This document shows, piece after piece, positions 10,601 through 17,533 of a stretch of DNA of 64,000 bases. The translations under genes and the position numbers were made by a program. Position 1 is the stretch's first letter. Each line of letters opens with the position of its first letter. The DNA is from Desulfolutivibrio sulfodismutans DSM 3696 (GTDB taxonomy: Bacteria; Desulfobacterota; Desulfovibrionia; Desulfovibrionales; Desulfovibrionaceae). The notes beneath the pieces are model-generated. The model did no database searches, was not told the origin of the DNA, and saw only the letters and a list, made by a program, of their open reading frames with translations. The DNA lies in the NCBI RefSeq assembly GCF_013376455.1, contig NZ_CP045504.1, positions 1,529,501-1,593,500 of the forward strand. The letters run 5' to 3'.

Positions 10601-13600
10601 GTGGCCATGACCTGGGAGTACTGGCCGAGGGAGGCGATGGTGACCGAGCCCAGTTCCGCGCCGATGCCCACGGCGGTGTCGCCTCCGGCCAGGGCGATGA
10701 CGGAGGCCCAATCGGACGCCGTGCCGCCGATGTCGCCGATGGTGATGTCCCCGGCGTCGGAGACGATGCCGGACGCGTTGTATCCGCCGGTGGCCGAGGC
10801 CGCGATGGTTCCGGCCAGTTGGCCCGCGATGGTGATGTCGTCGGAGGCGCGCAGGCCATAGGCGTAATTCGTCCCGGCTGTGGCCGTAATACTCCCGGTG
10901 CTCGCGATGGAGCCGATGCTGATCGAACCGTCCGAAGATATCACATAGGCTACTGAATCGTTCGTGGCCGTGGCTGCGATGTCCCCGGCCATTGCCCCGG
11001 TGATGGTCACGCCGGTTAGACTTTGCAGGCCAAAGACGAAATCCGTCCCAGCTGTGGCCGTAATACTCCCGGTGCTCGCGATGGAGCCGATGCTGATCAA
11101 GCCGACCGAGGATATCCCATAGACTCCTGAACCGTTCGTGGCCGTGGCTGTGATATCCCCGGCCATTTCCCCGGCGATGGTCACCCCGGCTAGACCGTGC
11201 AGGCCAAAGGCGCCATTCGTCCCGACCGTGGCCGTGATGCTGCCGGTCGATGCGATGGAGCCGATGCTGATGGTGTCGTCTTGAGAATGTATTCCGAAGG
11301 CGCCATTCGTCCCGGCCGTGGCCGCGATGTCCCCAGCCATTTCCCCAGTGATGGCTACACCGCCGGAGGCGCGCAGGCCATAGGCGCTGTCCGTCCCGGC
11401 GGTGGCCGTGATGCTCCCGGACTCGGCTATGGAGCCGATGCTGATGGCGCCGCTCGAAGAATATACCCCGTAGGCGTCTGAACCGCTCGTGGCCGTGGCT
11501 GCGATGTCCCCGGCCATTTCCCCGGTGATGGTGACGTCGCCGGAGGCGCGCAGGCCATAGGCGTCACTCGTCCCGGCCGTGGCCGTGATGCTGCCGGTCC
11601 CGGCGATGGAGCCGATGCTGAGCGCGCCACCCGAATATATCCCATAGACTCCTGAACCGTTCGTGGCCGTGGCCGTGGCCGCGATGTCCCCGGCCATTTC
11701 CCCGGCGATGGTCACCCCGGTTGCTCCGCTCAGGCCGTAGGCGTCACTCGTCCCGGCCGTGGCCGTGATGCTGCCGGTCGACGCGATGGAGCCGATGCTG
11801 ATCGCGCCGCTCGAAGAATATATCCCGTAGGCGTTGTACGTCCCGGCCGTGGCCGCGATGTCCCCGGCCATTTCCCCGGTGATGGCGACAGCGCCAGAGG
11901 TGCGCAGGCCATAGGCGTTGTCCGTCCCGGCCGTGGCCGTGACGCTGCCGGTTTCGGCGATGGAGCCGATGCTGAGCGCGCCGCCCGAAAATATCCCATA
12001 GGCGGAGTTCCCGCCCGCCGTGGCTGCGATGTCCCCGGCCATGTCCCCAGCGATGGTCACGTCGGCTGCTCCGTGCAGGCCATAGGCGTTGTCCATCCCG
12101 GCCGTGGCCGTCACGCTGCCGGTCGACGCGATGGAGCCGATGCTGATCGCGCCGCCCGAACGTATCCCATAGGCGTCTAAGCCGTCCGTGGCCGTGGCCG
12201 AAATGATTCCGGCCATTTCCCCGGTGATGGTCACGTTGCCTGCGGCGCGCAGGCCATAGGCGGCATTCGCCCCGGCCGTGGCCGTGACGGAGCCGGTCGA
12301 TGCGATGGAGCCGATGCTGATCGTGCCGCCCGAACGTATACCGTAGGCGGAGTTCAAACCCGCCGTGAGCGCGATGTCCCCGGCCATTTCCCCGGTGATG
12401 GTGACGTCGCCGGAGGCGCGCAGGCCATAGGCGCTGTCCGCCCCGGCCGTGGCCGTGATGCTCCCGGACTCGGCTATGGCGCCGATGCTGATCGCGTCGC
12501 TGAAGGAATATATCCCGTAGGCGCCAGAGCCGCTCGTAGCCGTGGCCGCGATATCCCCGGCCATTTCCCCGGTGATGGCGACAGCGCCGGAGGCGTACAA
12601 GCCATAGGCTTCATTCGTCCCGGCCGTGGCCATGATGCTGCCTGTGCTCGCGATGGAGCCGATGCCGAGCGCGCCGCCCGAATATATCCCGTAGGCGTTT
12701 ACCCCGCTCGTGGCCGTGGCCGTGATGGTTCCGGCCATCCCCCCGGCGACGGTCACACCGGTAACTCCGCGCAGGCCATAGGCGTTGTCCGTCCCGGCCG
12801 TGGCCGTGATGCTGCCGGTCGACGCGATGGAGCCGATGCTGAGCGCGCCGATACCGGAAAATATCCCGTAGGCGTCTGAGCCGCTCGTGGCCGTGGCCGC
12901 GATGTCCCCGGCCATTTCCCCGGTGATGGTCACACCGGCTGTTCCGCGCAGGCCATAGGCGTCACTCGTCCCGGCCGTGGCCGTCACGCTGCCGGTCTCG
13001 GCGATGGCGCCGATGCTGAGCGCGCCGCTCGAAGAATATATCCCGTAGGCGTATGAACCGCTCGTGGCCGTGGCCGCGATGTCCCCGGCCATCTCCCCCG
13101 TGATGGTGATGCCGACGGCATGGGCATACAGGCCACAGGCGCTATTCGTCCTGGCTGTGGCCGAGATGGAGCCGGAGGAGGTGATGGAGCCGATGCTGAT
13201 CGCATCCAAGGAATATATCCCGAAGGCGTTTGAGCCGCTCGTGGCCGTGGCCGTGATGATTCCGGCCATTTCCCCGGCGATGGTCACGCCGCCGGAGGCG
13301 CGCAGGCCATAAGCGTTGTCCGTCCCGGCCGTGGCCGTGATGTTGCCGGTGGCGGCTATGGCGCCAATGCTGAGCGCGCCGCCCGAAGAAAATATCCCAT
13401 AGGCGTTCGAGCCGCTCGTGGCCGTGGCCGCGATGTCTCCGGCCATTTCCCCGGTGATGGTCACACCGCTGTAGCCGTTCAGACCGTAGGCGTAAGCCGT
13501 CCCGGCCGTGGCCGTGATGCTCCCGGTCTCGGCGATGGAGCCGATGCTGATCGCACCGTCCGAATATATCCCGTAGGCGTTGTACGTCCCGGCCGTGGCC

Positions 13601-14712
13601 GCGATGTCCCCGGCCATTTCCCCGGCGATAGTCACACCGGTTACTCCCTCCATACCATAGGCGAAATTCGTCCCGGCCGTGGCCGTCACCCTGCCGCTTT
13701 CGGCGATGGAGCCGATGCTGATCGTGCTCCCCGTAGTTATCCCGTAGGAATATGCTCCGCTCGTGGCCGTGGCCGCGATGTCCCCGGCCATTTCCCCGGT
13801 GATGGTCACACCGGAGAAGGCGTACAGGCCATAGGCGTAATTCGTCCCGGCCGTGGCCGTGATGCTGCCGGTCGACGCGATGGAGCCGATGCTGAGCGCG
13901 CCGCTTTGAGAAGATATTCCGTAGGCGTTTGAGCCGCTCGTGGCCGCGATGTCCCCGGCCATTGCCCCGGCGATAGTCACGCCGGTTGATCCGCGCAGGC
14001 CATAGGCGTCACTCGTCCCGGCCATGGCCGAGATGGAGCCGGTGCTCGCGATGGAGCCGATGCTGACTGCGCCGATGTGAGAAGATATCCCGTAGGCGGC
14101 AGGGCCGCTGACCGTGGCCGCGATGTCCCCGGCCATTGCCCCGGTGATGGTCACGCCGGTTGCTCCGCGCAGGCCATAGGCGTCACTCATCCCGGCCATG
14201 GCCGAGATGGAGCCGGTGCTCGCGATGGAGCCGATGCTGAGCGCGACGCCCGAAGAATCTATCCCGAAGGCGTTAATTACGTCCGCGGTGGCCTCTATGG
14301 TCAGCGCGCTTGCGCCGCCGATCGTCCCCAGGGAGGTGGCGGACAGGGCGGCGACGTCCGACACCCCGGTCAAGCTCACGGTCACGGCCCCGCCGGAGTT
14401 GTTCAGGAGAGAGACCCCGCCCACACCCAGGGAGAGATCCGAACCCAGGGTGATGGTCGAAGGTGAGCCGGAAATATTGAAAAAAATGGTGTCGCCGACG
14501 CCAACATCAGCGGCCGCCTGGCGCAGGGAACCCGCGCCGCTGTCGGCGGTGTTGATGACCGTCTGGTCAGCGGCCCGGATCGTCCCGGGCCAGGCCAGCG
14601 CCATGGCCAGCACCGAAACGGCCGCCAGACAGCGCAAAAGCGAGGCGAAAAGGGGAACAAGGATACGGCAAAGGCGGACGGGCGCGGCATGGATCGATAC
14701 GGCTGCGGGCAC
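4684..14712 (-). CDS. Giant repeat autotransporter (3342 aa)
   Basis: Start: a GTG at 14712 has a near-perfect ribosome site (GGAGGAGGGAG, about 9 nt away) and leads into the signal peptide (MPAAVSIHAAPVRL, hydrophobic core, TIRAADQ). ATG codons up to 14850 in the same frame lack ribosome sites. The passenger has two repeat blocks. N-terminal: about 20 units of roughly 48 aa with the core ITGEMAGDIAATAT and SIGSIASTGSITATAGT. Next: 13 autotransporter-associated beta-strand repeats of about 66 aa (KSGAATLTLSGNNTYTG). A linker (GTIMGDVESHGTIAPG) and a C-terminal beta-barrel (GLFVKPVGQYVGFGKGHNR, LRWGHEFLDN) ending YEF follow. It is paralogous to the neighbour at 731-4480. The uninterrupted frame across 10 kb of repeats argues for selection on an intact product. 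Likely a surface or secreted adhesin-like fibre; substrate unknown. Confidence 0.85.
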   Translation of the reverse strand: MPAAVSIHAAPVRLCRILVPLFASLLRCLAAVSVLAMALAWPGTIRAADQTVINTADSGAGSLRQAAADVGVGDTIFFNISGSPSTITLGSDLSLGVGGVSLLNNSGGAVTVSLTGVSDVAALSATSLGTIGGASALTIEATADVINAFGIDSSGVALSIGSIASTGSISAMAGMSDAYGLRGATGVTITGAMAGDIAATVSGPAAYGISSHIGAVSIGSIASTGSISAMAGTSDAYGLRGSTGVTIAGAMAGDIAATSGSNAYGISSQSGALSIGSIASTGSITATAGTNYAYGLYAFSGVTITGEMAGDIAATATSGAYSYGITTGSTISIGSIAESGRVTATAGTNFAYGMEGVTGVTIAGEMAGDIAATAGTYNAYGIYSDGAISIGSIAETGSITATAGTAYAYGLNGYSGVTITGEMAGDIAATATSGSNAYGIFSSGGALSIGAIAATGNITATAGTDNAYGLRASGGVTIAGEMAGIITATATSGSNAFGIYSLDAISIGSITSSGSISATARTNSACGLYAHAVGITITGEMAGDIAATATSGSYAYGIYSSSGALSIGAIAETGSVTATAGTSDAYGLRGTAGVTITGEMAGDIAATATSGSDAYGIFSGIGALSIGSIASTGSITATAGTDNAYGLRGVTGVTVAGGMAGTITATATSGVNAYGIYSGGALGIGSIASTGSIMATAGTNEAYGLYASGAVAITGEMAGDIAATATSGSGAYGIYSFSDAISIGAIAESGSITATAGADSAYGLRASGDVTITGEMAGDIALTAGLNSAYGIRSGGTISIGSIASTGSVTATAGANAAYGLRAAGNVTITGEMAGIISATATDGLDAYGIRSGGAISIGSIASTGSVTATAGMDNAYGLHGAADVTIAGDMAGDIAATAGGNSAYGIFSGGALSIGSIAETGSVTATAGTDNAYGLRTSGAVAITGEMAGDIAATAGTYNAYGIYSSSGAISIGSIASTGSITATAGTSDAYGLSGATGVTIAGEMAGDIAATATATNGSGVYGIYSGGALSIGSIAGTGSITATAGTSDAYGLRASGDVTITGEMAGDIAATATSGSDAYGVYSSSGAISIGSIAESGSITATAGTDSAYGLRASGGVAITGEMAGDIAATAGTNGAFGIHSQDDTISIGSIASTGSITATVGTNGAFGLHGLAGVTIAGEMAGDITATATNGSGVYGISSVGLISIGSIASTGSITATAGTDFVFGLQSLTGVTITGAMAGDIAATATNDSVAYVISSDGSISIGSIASTGSITATAGTNYAYGLRASDDITIAGQLAGTIAASATGGYNASGIVSDAGDITIGDIGGTASDWASVIALAGGDTAVGIGAELGSVTIASLGQYSQVMATAGGMTAFGIQAGDTLTITNDLAGTVMASAGTMAAGLTAGTVNIGSVTSTGLISAHSAGDEAYGILAACDVSISGGMAGTINAVADGNTAVGIMAFQELNGGDANTALAVSGTVSAQAAGLAVGVASGEAMNLYVTGTLSGVDTSGGGQGYAIRAGGTDGFGGWIEGSADNTVTLGTGATLVGKVDLGTGDNTLGLIGTGAADNLFLGVDHLTAGDGSTVTSWNLSLSSGNASTVDDLDINANATLRINENVTIAGNITNDGTFLYDIGTDRTYSGVISGAGNFQKSGAATLTLSGNNTYTGATTVSAGTLGVTGSLATSSINVASGATMNFSGSLTNLSSLTNAGTINLTSALTFTDADCTLVSTGSILAASSTDVAILFGAGDDSATFGPGAMVRGIVDGGGGDNTLTLVGSVSLDGAVRNFQNLIKDDSGSWTIGGDVDLGTGTLTVSQGTLILQGGLVASGASIASGGLLDWSPSANTGFAGVISGAGDFRKSGAATLTLSGNNTYTGDTTITDGTLRVTGSLASQSVAVSSGALFDMSPLTDTTYAGVISGAGDFRKSGAATLTLSGSNTYTGDTAITAGTLRVTGSLASQSVDVAAGALFDMSPTANTTYAGVISGAGDFRKSGTATLTLSGNNTYTGDTTITAGTLRVTGLLASQSVAVAAGALFDMSPTANTTYAGVIEGAGDFQKSGAATLTLSGNNTYTGDTTITAGTLRVTGSLASQSVAVSSGALFDMSPATNATYAGVIEGAGNFQKSGAAALTLSGNNTYTGDTTITAGTLRVTGSLASQSVAVSSGALFDMSPATNATYAGVISGAGNFQKSGAATLTLSGNNTYTGATTVSAGTLGVTGSLATSSINVASGATMNFSGSLTNLSSLTNAGTINLTSALTFTDADCTLVSTGSILAASSTDVAILFGAGDDSATFGPGAMVRGIVDGGGGDNTLTLVGSVSLDGAVRNFQNLIKDDSGSWTIGGDVDLGTGTLTVSQGTLILQGGLVASGASIASGGLLDWSPSANTGFAGVISGAGDFQKSGAATLTLSGNNTYTGDTSITAGILRVTGSLASASVDVAAGALFDMSPAANTTYAGVISGAGMFLKSGDATLTLSGDNTYTGATFITAGTLLVTGSLASQGIDVAAGALLGMSPSVDATYAGVISGAGNFVKSGAGLLTLTGNHTYTGDTTITAGTLLVTGSLASQGIDIAAGALLDMNPVVDTLYAGVIEGAGDFVKSGAGLLALTGNHTYTGNTSVTAGTLLVTGSLASQSVEVADGALFDMSPSVDTTYAGIISGAGDFQKSGAGILTLSGANTYTGDTTLTSGILRITGSLASQSIDMAAGTLLDMSPALDATYAGVIEGAGTFLKSGDATLTLSGDNTYTGFTWVMEGDLDVTGSLASLDYQIDAGAGITFASDTTINGDAVVNGTWTAPLLALGSFGTLMGTGTIMGDVESHGTIAPGLSAGTLTIDGDLLLGSGSLLSLEITPTARDLLHVTGATTIDGGSLHVAIAEGYYTTGQQFTLLSSDGGLTGDYETITIDNQSSFLVFSVENTDTATVGTLSGSASVVRLPYSIAATTRNSYGASLGLTGATLAATPAMQTILAEIDFMSLGEVAAGLQQMSPEPYSALVETSFSAMRLFSDTIRERAYATRSGGGSVLAMVPGGEMSRMTELASRSIASDASSGITAKSGQAAGLGLFVKPVGQYVGFGKGHNRTGFDAWQYGVVAGGDLAVNDNLLAGFQAGYVHSDLSFSDTAKSSGRSDTFLGGLYGAYSSGGFYADGLVQAGAAWNRLVRKIEFGSISTQPQGTYVSFLLGGSLTTGYDWTFGKFKAGPVATLDYGYVSVPGFSETGDAELGLTVRAFSGNSLKSGLGAKVSGTFTVGEKTTVSPDVSLRWGHEFLDNSQNIKARYNGSPTSSFSAKTGEPTRNNLLMDAGVSVGVSDSAKLYLRYSGQIFGRGSQTQAGAVGVRYEF
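7532..8085 (-). repeat. Perfect 554-bp internal duplication, copy A
   Basis: Base-for-base identical to 9152-9705, 1620 bp away in the same orientation. The first mismatches are at 7531 versus 9151 and at 8086 versus 9706. It encodes the segment beginning at GVTGSLATSSINVASG and running through TSALTFTDADCTLVST and FQNLIKDDSGSWT to the next strand repeat. Confidence 0.9.
9152..9705 (-). repeat. Perfect 554-bp internal duplication, copy B
   Basis: Second copy of the 554-bp block at 7532-8085. The spacing of 1620 bp is a multiple of three, so duplication or deletion between the copies keeps the reading frame. Confidence 0.9.
10800..14260 (-). repeat. N-terminal passenger repeat block (about 20+ units, ~145 bp)
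   Basis: Tandem coding units of about 48 aa with the alternating cores SIGSIASTGSITATAG, AYGL, VTITGEMAGDIAATA and AYGI. About 20 copies are recognisable, followed by degenerate ones (AGTVMASAG, GGMAGTINAV). Units vary at the AYG-flanking loops while the cores stay fixed, as in a beta-helix with exposed variable turns. The weaker repeats of the neighbouring autotransporter share the same plan. Confidence 0.8.
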
Positions 14713-15312
14713 GGCGGACTCCCTCCTCCGCGAATGATCGCGGCGGTTCACACGGGGCATTGCCCACGCGGGCCGGGCCGCGCCAGGGCGTTTCGGAAAC
14801 ATGCTTCGGGTCATCCAATCGCGAGAATATGGAAACCCTATACGACGCATATTTTTTGCGCAACAAAAATACGTTTCACCCGAGTGTGGACATCATATGG
14901 AACCGGGGCCTGCGGGACACATGCATGGCTGCGCCCCGCAACGGCCTGCCGCGCCCTCTTTCCCGGCATGATGCGCCATGTGGTCCTTCCCCTGCGACAT
15001 ATCCAAGGCTGGACAGCACGACAGGCGCACAACGGGCGTCAGGAGTGTCCGTGATCTTTGTGTAGCGGAATCCAGGAACAGGCGTTGCGCCAAAGCGCGA
15101 TGGACGCGGTGAACCATCGTCGGGTGACGACTGGCGCAGCCCGTGGTACAGGCCATGCCGCACGTCAGGACATTTTTCTTGCAGATCCGTATGATTTGTC
15201 GGCAAAATACGACAACAAAACGCTCCATCTGTAGGCGACGGAGAAAGGAACATCCCCGGTTCGCCGTACCCGCGCGGCGAACCGGGAAATCAGAAAACAG
15301 ATCGGCGGACGG
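14713..15312. other. Intergenic region upstream of the giant autotransporter
   Basis: 600 bp without a supported gene. It holds the GGAGGAGGGAG ribosome site of the autotransporter (about 14718-14729), an AT-rich patch at 14849-14875 that may hold its promoter, and a stem-loop at 15255-15286. Short open frames here lack ribosome sites and overlap on both strands, so they are not called. Confidence 0.5.
15255..15286 (-). terminator. 12-bp perfect stem-loop after the small gene at 15313-15552
   Basis: CCCGGTTCGCCG pairs exactly with CGGCGAACCGGG across an 8-nt loop, 27 bp past the stop codon of the minus-strand gene. No strong U-run follows, so it may act as a terminator or as a 3'-end stabiliser. 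Confidence 0.55.
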
Positions 15313-15552
15313 CTAGGCCTTCTGCACCATGACGGTGTCCGTGAACATGGCCGTGACCTTGAACATGCCGTGGGGCGTCTCCACGAGATGGTCACAGTCC
15401 GGAAAAAGCTGGACCGTGGGGTTGAAGGCGTCGCCCACATAGACGTCCTTGGCCTCGCCGTTGGTCTCGAAACGGATGGACGTGCCGTCGGCCAGGGTCA
15501 CCATCTGCTCATGATTGATCTCAACCGGCAGATCGGCTTCGGTGAAGTTCAT
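15313..15552 (-). CDS. Small acidic protein of unknown function (79 aa)
   Basis: The start at 15552 has an AAGGAG site about 8 nt upstream and gives a protein beginning MNFTEADLPVEINHEQM. An ATG 16 codons earlier lacks such a site. The product is soluble and acidic, with no signal peptide or membrane segment. Repeated short hydrophobic strands (VTLADGTSIRFE, AKDVYVGDAF, GMFKVTAMFTDTVMV) suggest a small all-beta fold. I do not recognise the family. It stands alone between a long palindrome downstream and a 670-bp non-coding region upstream. Confidence 0.6.
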   Translation of the reverse strand: MNFTEADLPVEINHEQMVTLADGTSIRFETNGEAKDVYVGDAFNPTVQLFPDCDHLVETPHGMFKVTAMFTDTVMVQKA

Positions 15553-15882
15553 CGCGTGCTCCTTTTGCCAAACGTTTGGGCGCTGCCGCCCGTGCCGCAA
15601 AGGCCCATTCCGGGCTTTCCATTTTCTATAACTATAGGCCGAACCAGAAGATAATCAAGATAATTTTTTCACAAAAACCTCGCCGCGCCATCATTTCCAA
15701 AGTCGGCCCGCACGGATCGTTTTCAGGAAATGCATCTGGCCCCACGGCGTCCGCCGCCCCCCCAACGTCCACTGTCCGACATCCCGGGAAAACGGCCAAC
15801 GGGATGCACCGGTCCCAAGATTCACGCGGCACGCCACGTCGCAGACGCCAGCCAGCCGCCCTGTCGGCCCCCTGGCGCACCC

Positions 15883-15913
15883 AAAAAAAAGGCTGCCGAC
15901 AACGTCAGCAGCC
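15883..15913 (-). terminator. Intrinsic terminator (minus strand)
   Basis: On the minus strand a GGCTGCTGAC / GTCGGCAGCC hairpin (one mismatch) is followed directly by eight or more T. It lies 313 bp past the stop of the deoxyhypusine synthase-like gene and would end transcripts from it, with the 16006-16036 hairpin in between. Confidence 0.7.
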
Positions 15914-16005
15914 CCAACAATCTCGAGCCGGTCGCGGCAACGCCCGTGCCGAACGGCGGGATTTTGCGCCGTCCCGCCCGGCGGCTTGGCCGCCGCTGAC
16001 GGCGC

Positions 16006-16036
16006 AAAGCCCCGGTTTCTTCGAAACCGGGGCTTT
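16006..16036. terminator. Perfect 13-bp stem-loop, bidirectional
   Basis: AAAGCCCCGGTTT pairs with AAACCGGGGCTTT across the loop CTTCG. The A/T ends give it terminator character on either strand. Confidence 0.6.
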
Positions 16037-16225
16037 GTCCTCAGTCGAAGCGACCAATGAAAATCGGCCGCCAGATCTCTTTTTCCAAAAAACACCCAGG
16101 GCTCACGCGCCCGGGAGTTCCCGATGCGTTCTCAAAACGCATCCGCGCCAATTCGCAGGGAATCCCGTTTCCCGCCGGGATTTCCGATACGGGAATCCTG
16201 ACGCCTTCACAAAAACATGCGCTCC

Positions 16226-17197
16226 CTACATCCCGAGCACGTAGGCGAAAATCAGCGGGGCCACGATGGCCGCGTCGGAGTTGATCATAAAGGAAGGGGT
16301 GCCCACGTCGAGCTTGCCCCAGGTGATTTTCTCGTTGGGCACGGCCCCGGAATAGGAACCATACGAGGTCGTGCTGTCGCCGATCTGGGCGAAATAAGCC
16401 CAAAACGGCGTGTCCTCGTGCTCCAGATCCTGGATGAGCATGGGCACCACGCAGATGGGGAAATCCGCCGCAATGCCGCCGCCGATCTGGAAAAATCCGA
16501 TGGGCGTCCCGGCCTTGCCCATGGCCGTGTACCACTCGGCCAGCTTTTGCATCTGCTCGGTGCCGTGGCGCACCGCGCCGTGGTTTTTCACCCGGCCGCT
16601 GATGACCTCGGAGCAAAAGATATTGCCCAGGGTGCTGTCCTCAAAACCCGGGGAATAGATGGTCAGGCCCTTCTCCTTGGCCGCCAGCACCCAGGAGTGC
16701 TCGGCCGGAACCTGGAAATGGTCCTGGATGCCCGGCTGGTCCAGCAGATCATACATGAATTCATAGGGAAATTTCGGCGAATTGGTGTCCGCAGCCCTCT
16801 TCCACAACTCGGCGATCTGGCGCTGCACCTGCCGCAAAACCCCTTCGGGGATGCAGGTGTCCGTGACCCGGTTGAACCCCTGGTCGTAGAGCTCCTTCTC
16901 CATCTCCGGAGACAGGTCGCGGTAGTGCGGCACCATCTTGTATTCGTTGTGGTTGAAGAGGTTGAACAGATCCTCTTCCAGGTTGGCCGCCGTGCAGCTT
17001 ATGGCGTGCACCTTGTCCTTGCGGATCATCTCGGCCAGGCTCACGCCGATCTCGGCGGTGCTCATGGCCCCGGCCATGGTCAGAAACATCTTGCCGCCGC
17101 GATCCAGCAGATCGCGCCAGCCCTTGGCCGCGTCCAGGGTCTCCCTGGCGTTGAAGTGCCGGAAATGGGTTTCCATAAAACGCGTGATCGTAGACAT
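16226..17197 (-). CDS. Deoxyhypusine synthase-like protein (323 aa)
   Basis: NAD-dependent aminobutyl-transferase fold of the deoxyhypusine synthase family. Start 17197 has an AAAGGAG site 6-7 nt upstream. Family features seen: the glycine-rich segment FFQIGGGIAADFP, the SGAVPNEKITWGKL region and the C-terminal core INSDAAIVAPLIFAYV. The lysine of WGK (K295) aligns with the enzyme-substrate lysine of the eukaryotic enzyme. The HHIANAN segment carrying the general-base histidine is replaced by ADFPICV as I align it. Bacteria have no eIF5A, so the substrate must differ; polyamine chemistry such as homospermidine formation is the usual suggestion and is inference here. Transcribed divergently from lutA. 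Confidence 0.8.
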   Translation of the reverse strand: MSTITRFMETHFRHFNARETLDAAKGWRDLLDRGGKMFLTMAGAMSTAEIGVSLAEMIRKDKVHAISCTAANLEEDLFNLFNHNEYKMVPHYRDLSPEMEKELYDQGFNRVTDTCIPEGVLRQVQRQIAELWKRAADTNSPKFPYEFMYDLLDQPGIQDHFQVPAEHSWVLAAKEKGLTIYSPGFEDSTLGNIFCSEVISGRVKNHGAVRHGTEQMQKLAEWYTAMGKAGTPIGFFQIGGGIAADFPICVVPMLIQDLEHEDTPFWAYFAQIGDSTTSYGSYSGAVPNEKITWGKLDVGTPSFMINSDAAIVAPLIFAYVLGM

Positions 17198-17533
17198 CTC
17201 GGCTCCTTTGCTGGTCGGCCGCCCCGCAGCGGCCCGTCAAAACGGGGTGGCCCTTGGTGGCCTGTGGTGGTGTGGAGACGATTTTTCCGCGCCAATTCGC
17301 CACTGCGCCCGGTCACGTTACGGAAATTCCCGACCGAAGACAACCGTGGCGGCCACCCCCTGTCGCGTACGCATGATCCGCCCGCACCCCCAGGCGCACG
17401 CTCCGGCCGACACCCGACACCCCCCGTACGGACAACCGGGGTCCGGCCCGGACCTGGGCTGGATTTTTCCCCGGGCCGGGGGTATCCCCGCCCCAGGCCG
17501 ACATCCTGGGGCCGTCCAAGGAGCCGATATCCC
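17198..17533. other. Divergent intergenic region, dhs-like / lutA
   Basis: 336 bp between divergent genes, GC-rich, with no clear consensus promoter. A 7-bp inverted repeat around one central base (GGTCCGG C CCGGACC, 17440-17454) lies 80 bp before lutA and could be an operator. Confidence 0.4.

Larger units (their letters stand above)
15553..16225. other. 673-bp structured non-coding region
   Basis: No supported gene. It contains several stem-loops: a minus-strand terminator (15883-15913), a long hairpin TTTGCGCCGTC...GACGGCGCAAA (15963-16008), a perfect 13-bp stem (16006-16036), GATGCGTT/AACGCATC near 16121-16141, and further GGGATTCCC-type inverted repeats up to 16200. An AT-rich stretch at 15630-15680 may hold the promoter of the small gene at 15313-15552. 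Confidence 0.5.

Noticed and set aside
6085-10956. Long plus-strand frames opposite the giant autotransporter (469-575 codons)
   Set aside because: Their sequence is periodic with the autotransporter repeats and has no independent gene features; shadow frames.
10800-14260. Regularly spaced repeats resembling a CRISPR array
   Set aside because: Units are about 145 bp, code for a continuous protein, and the 'spacers' are themselves similar; no cas genes are near.
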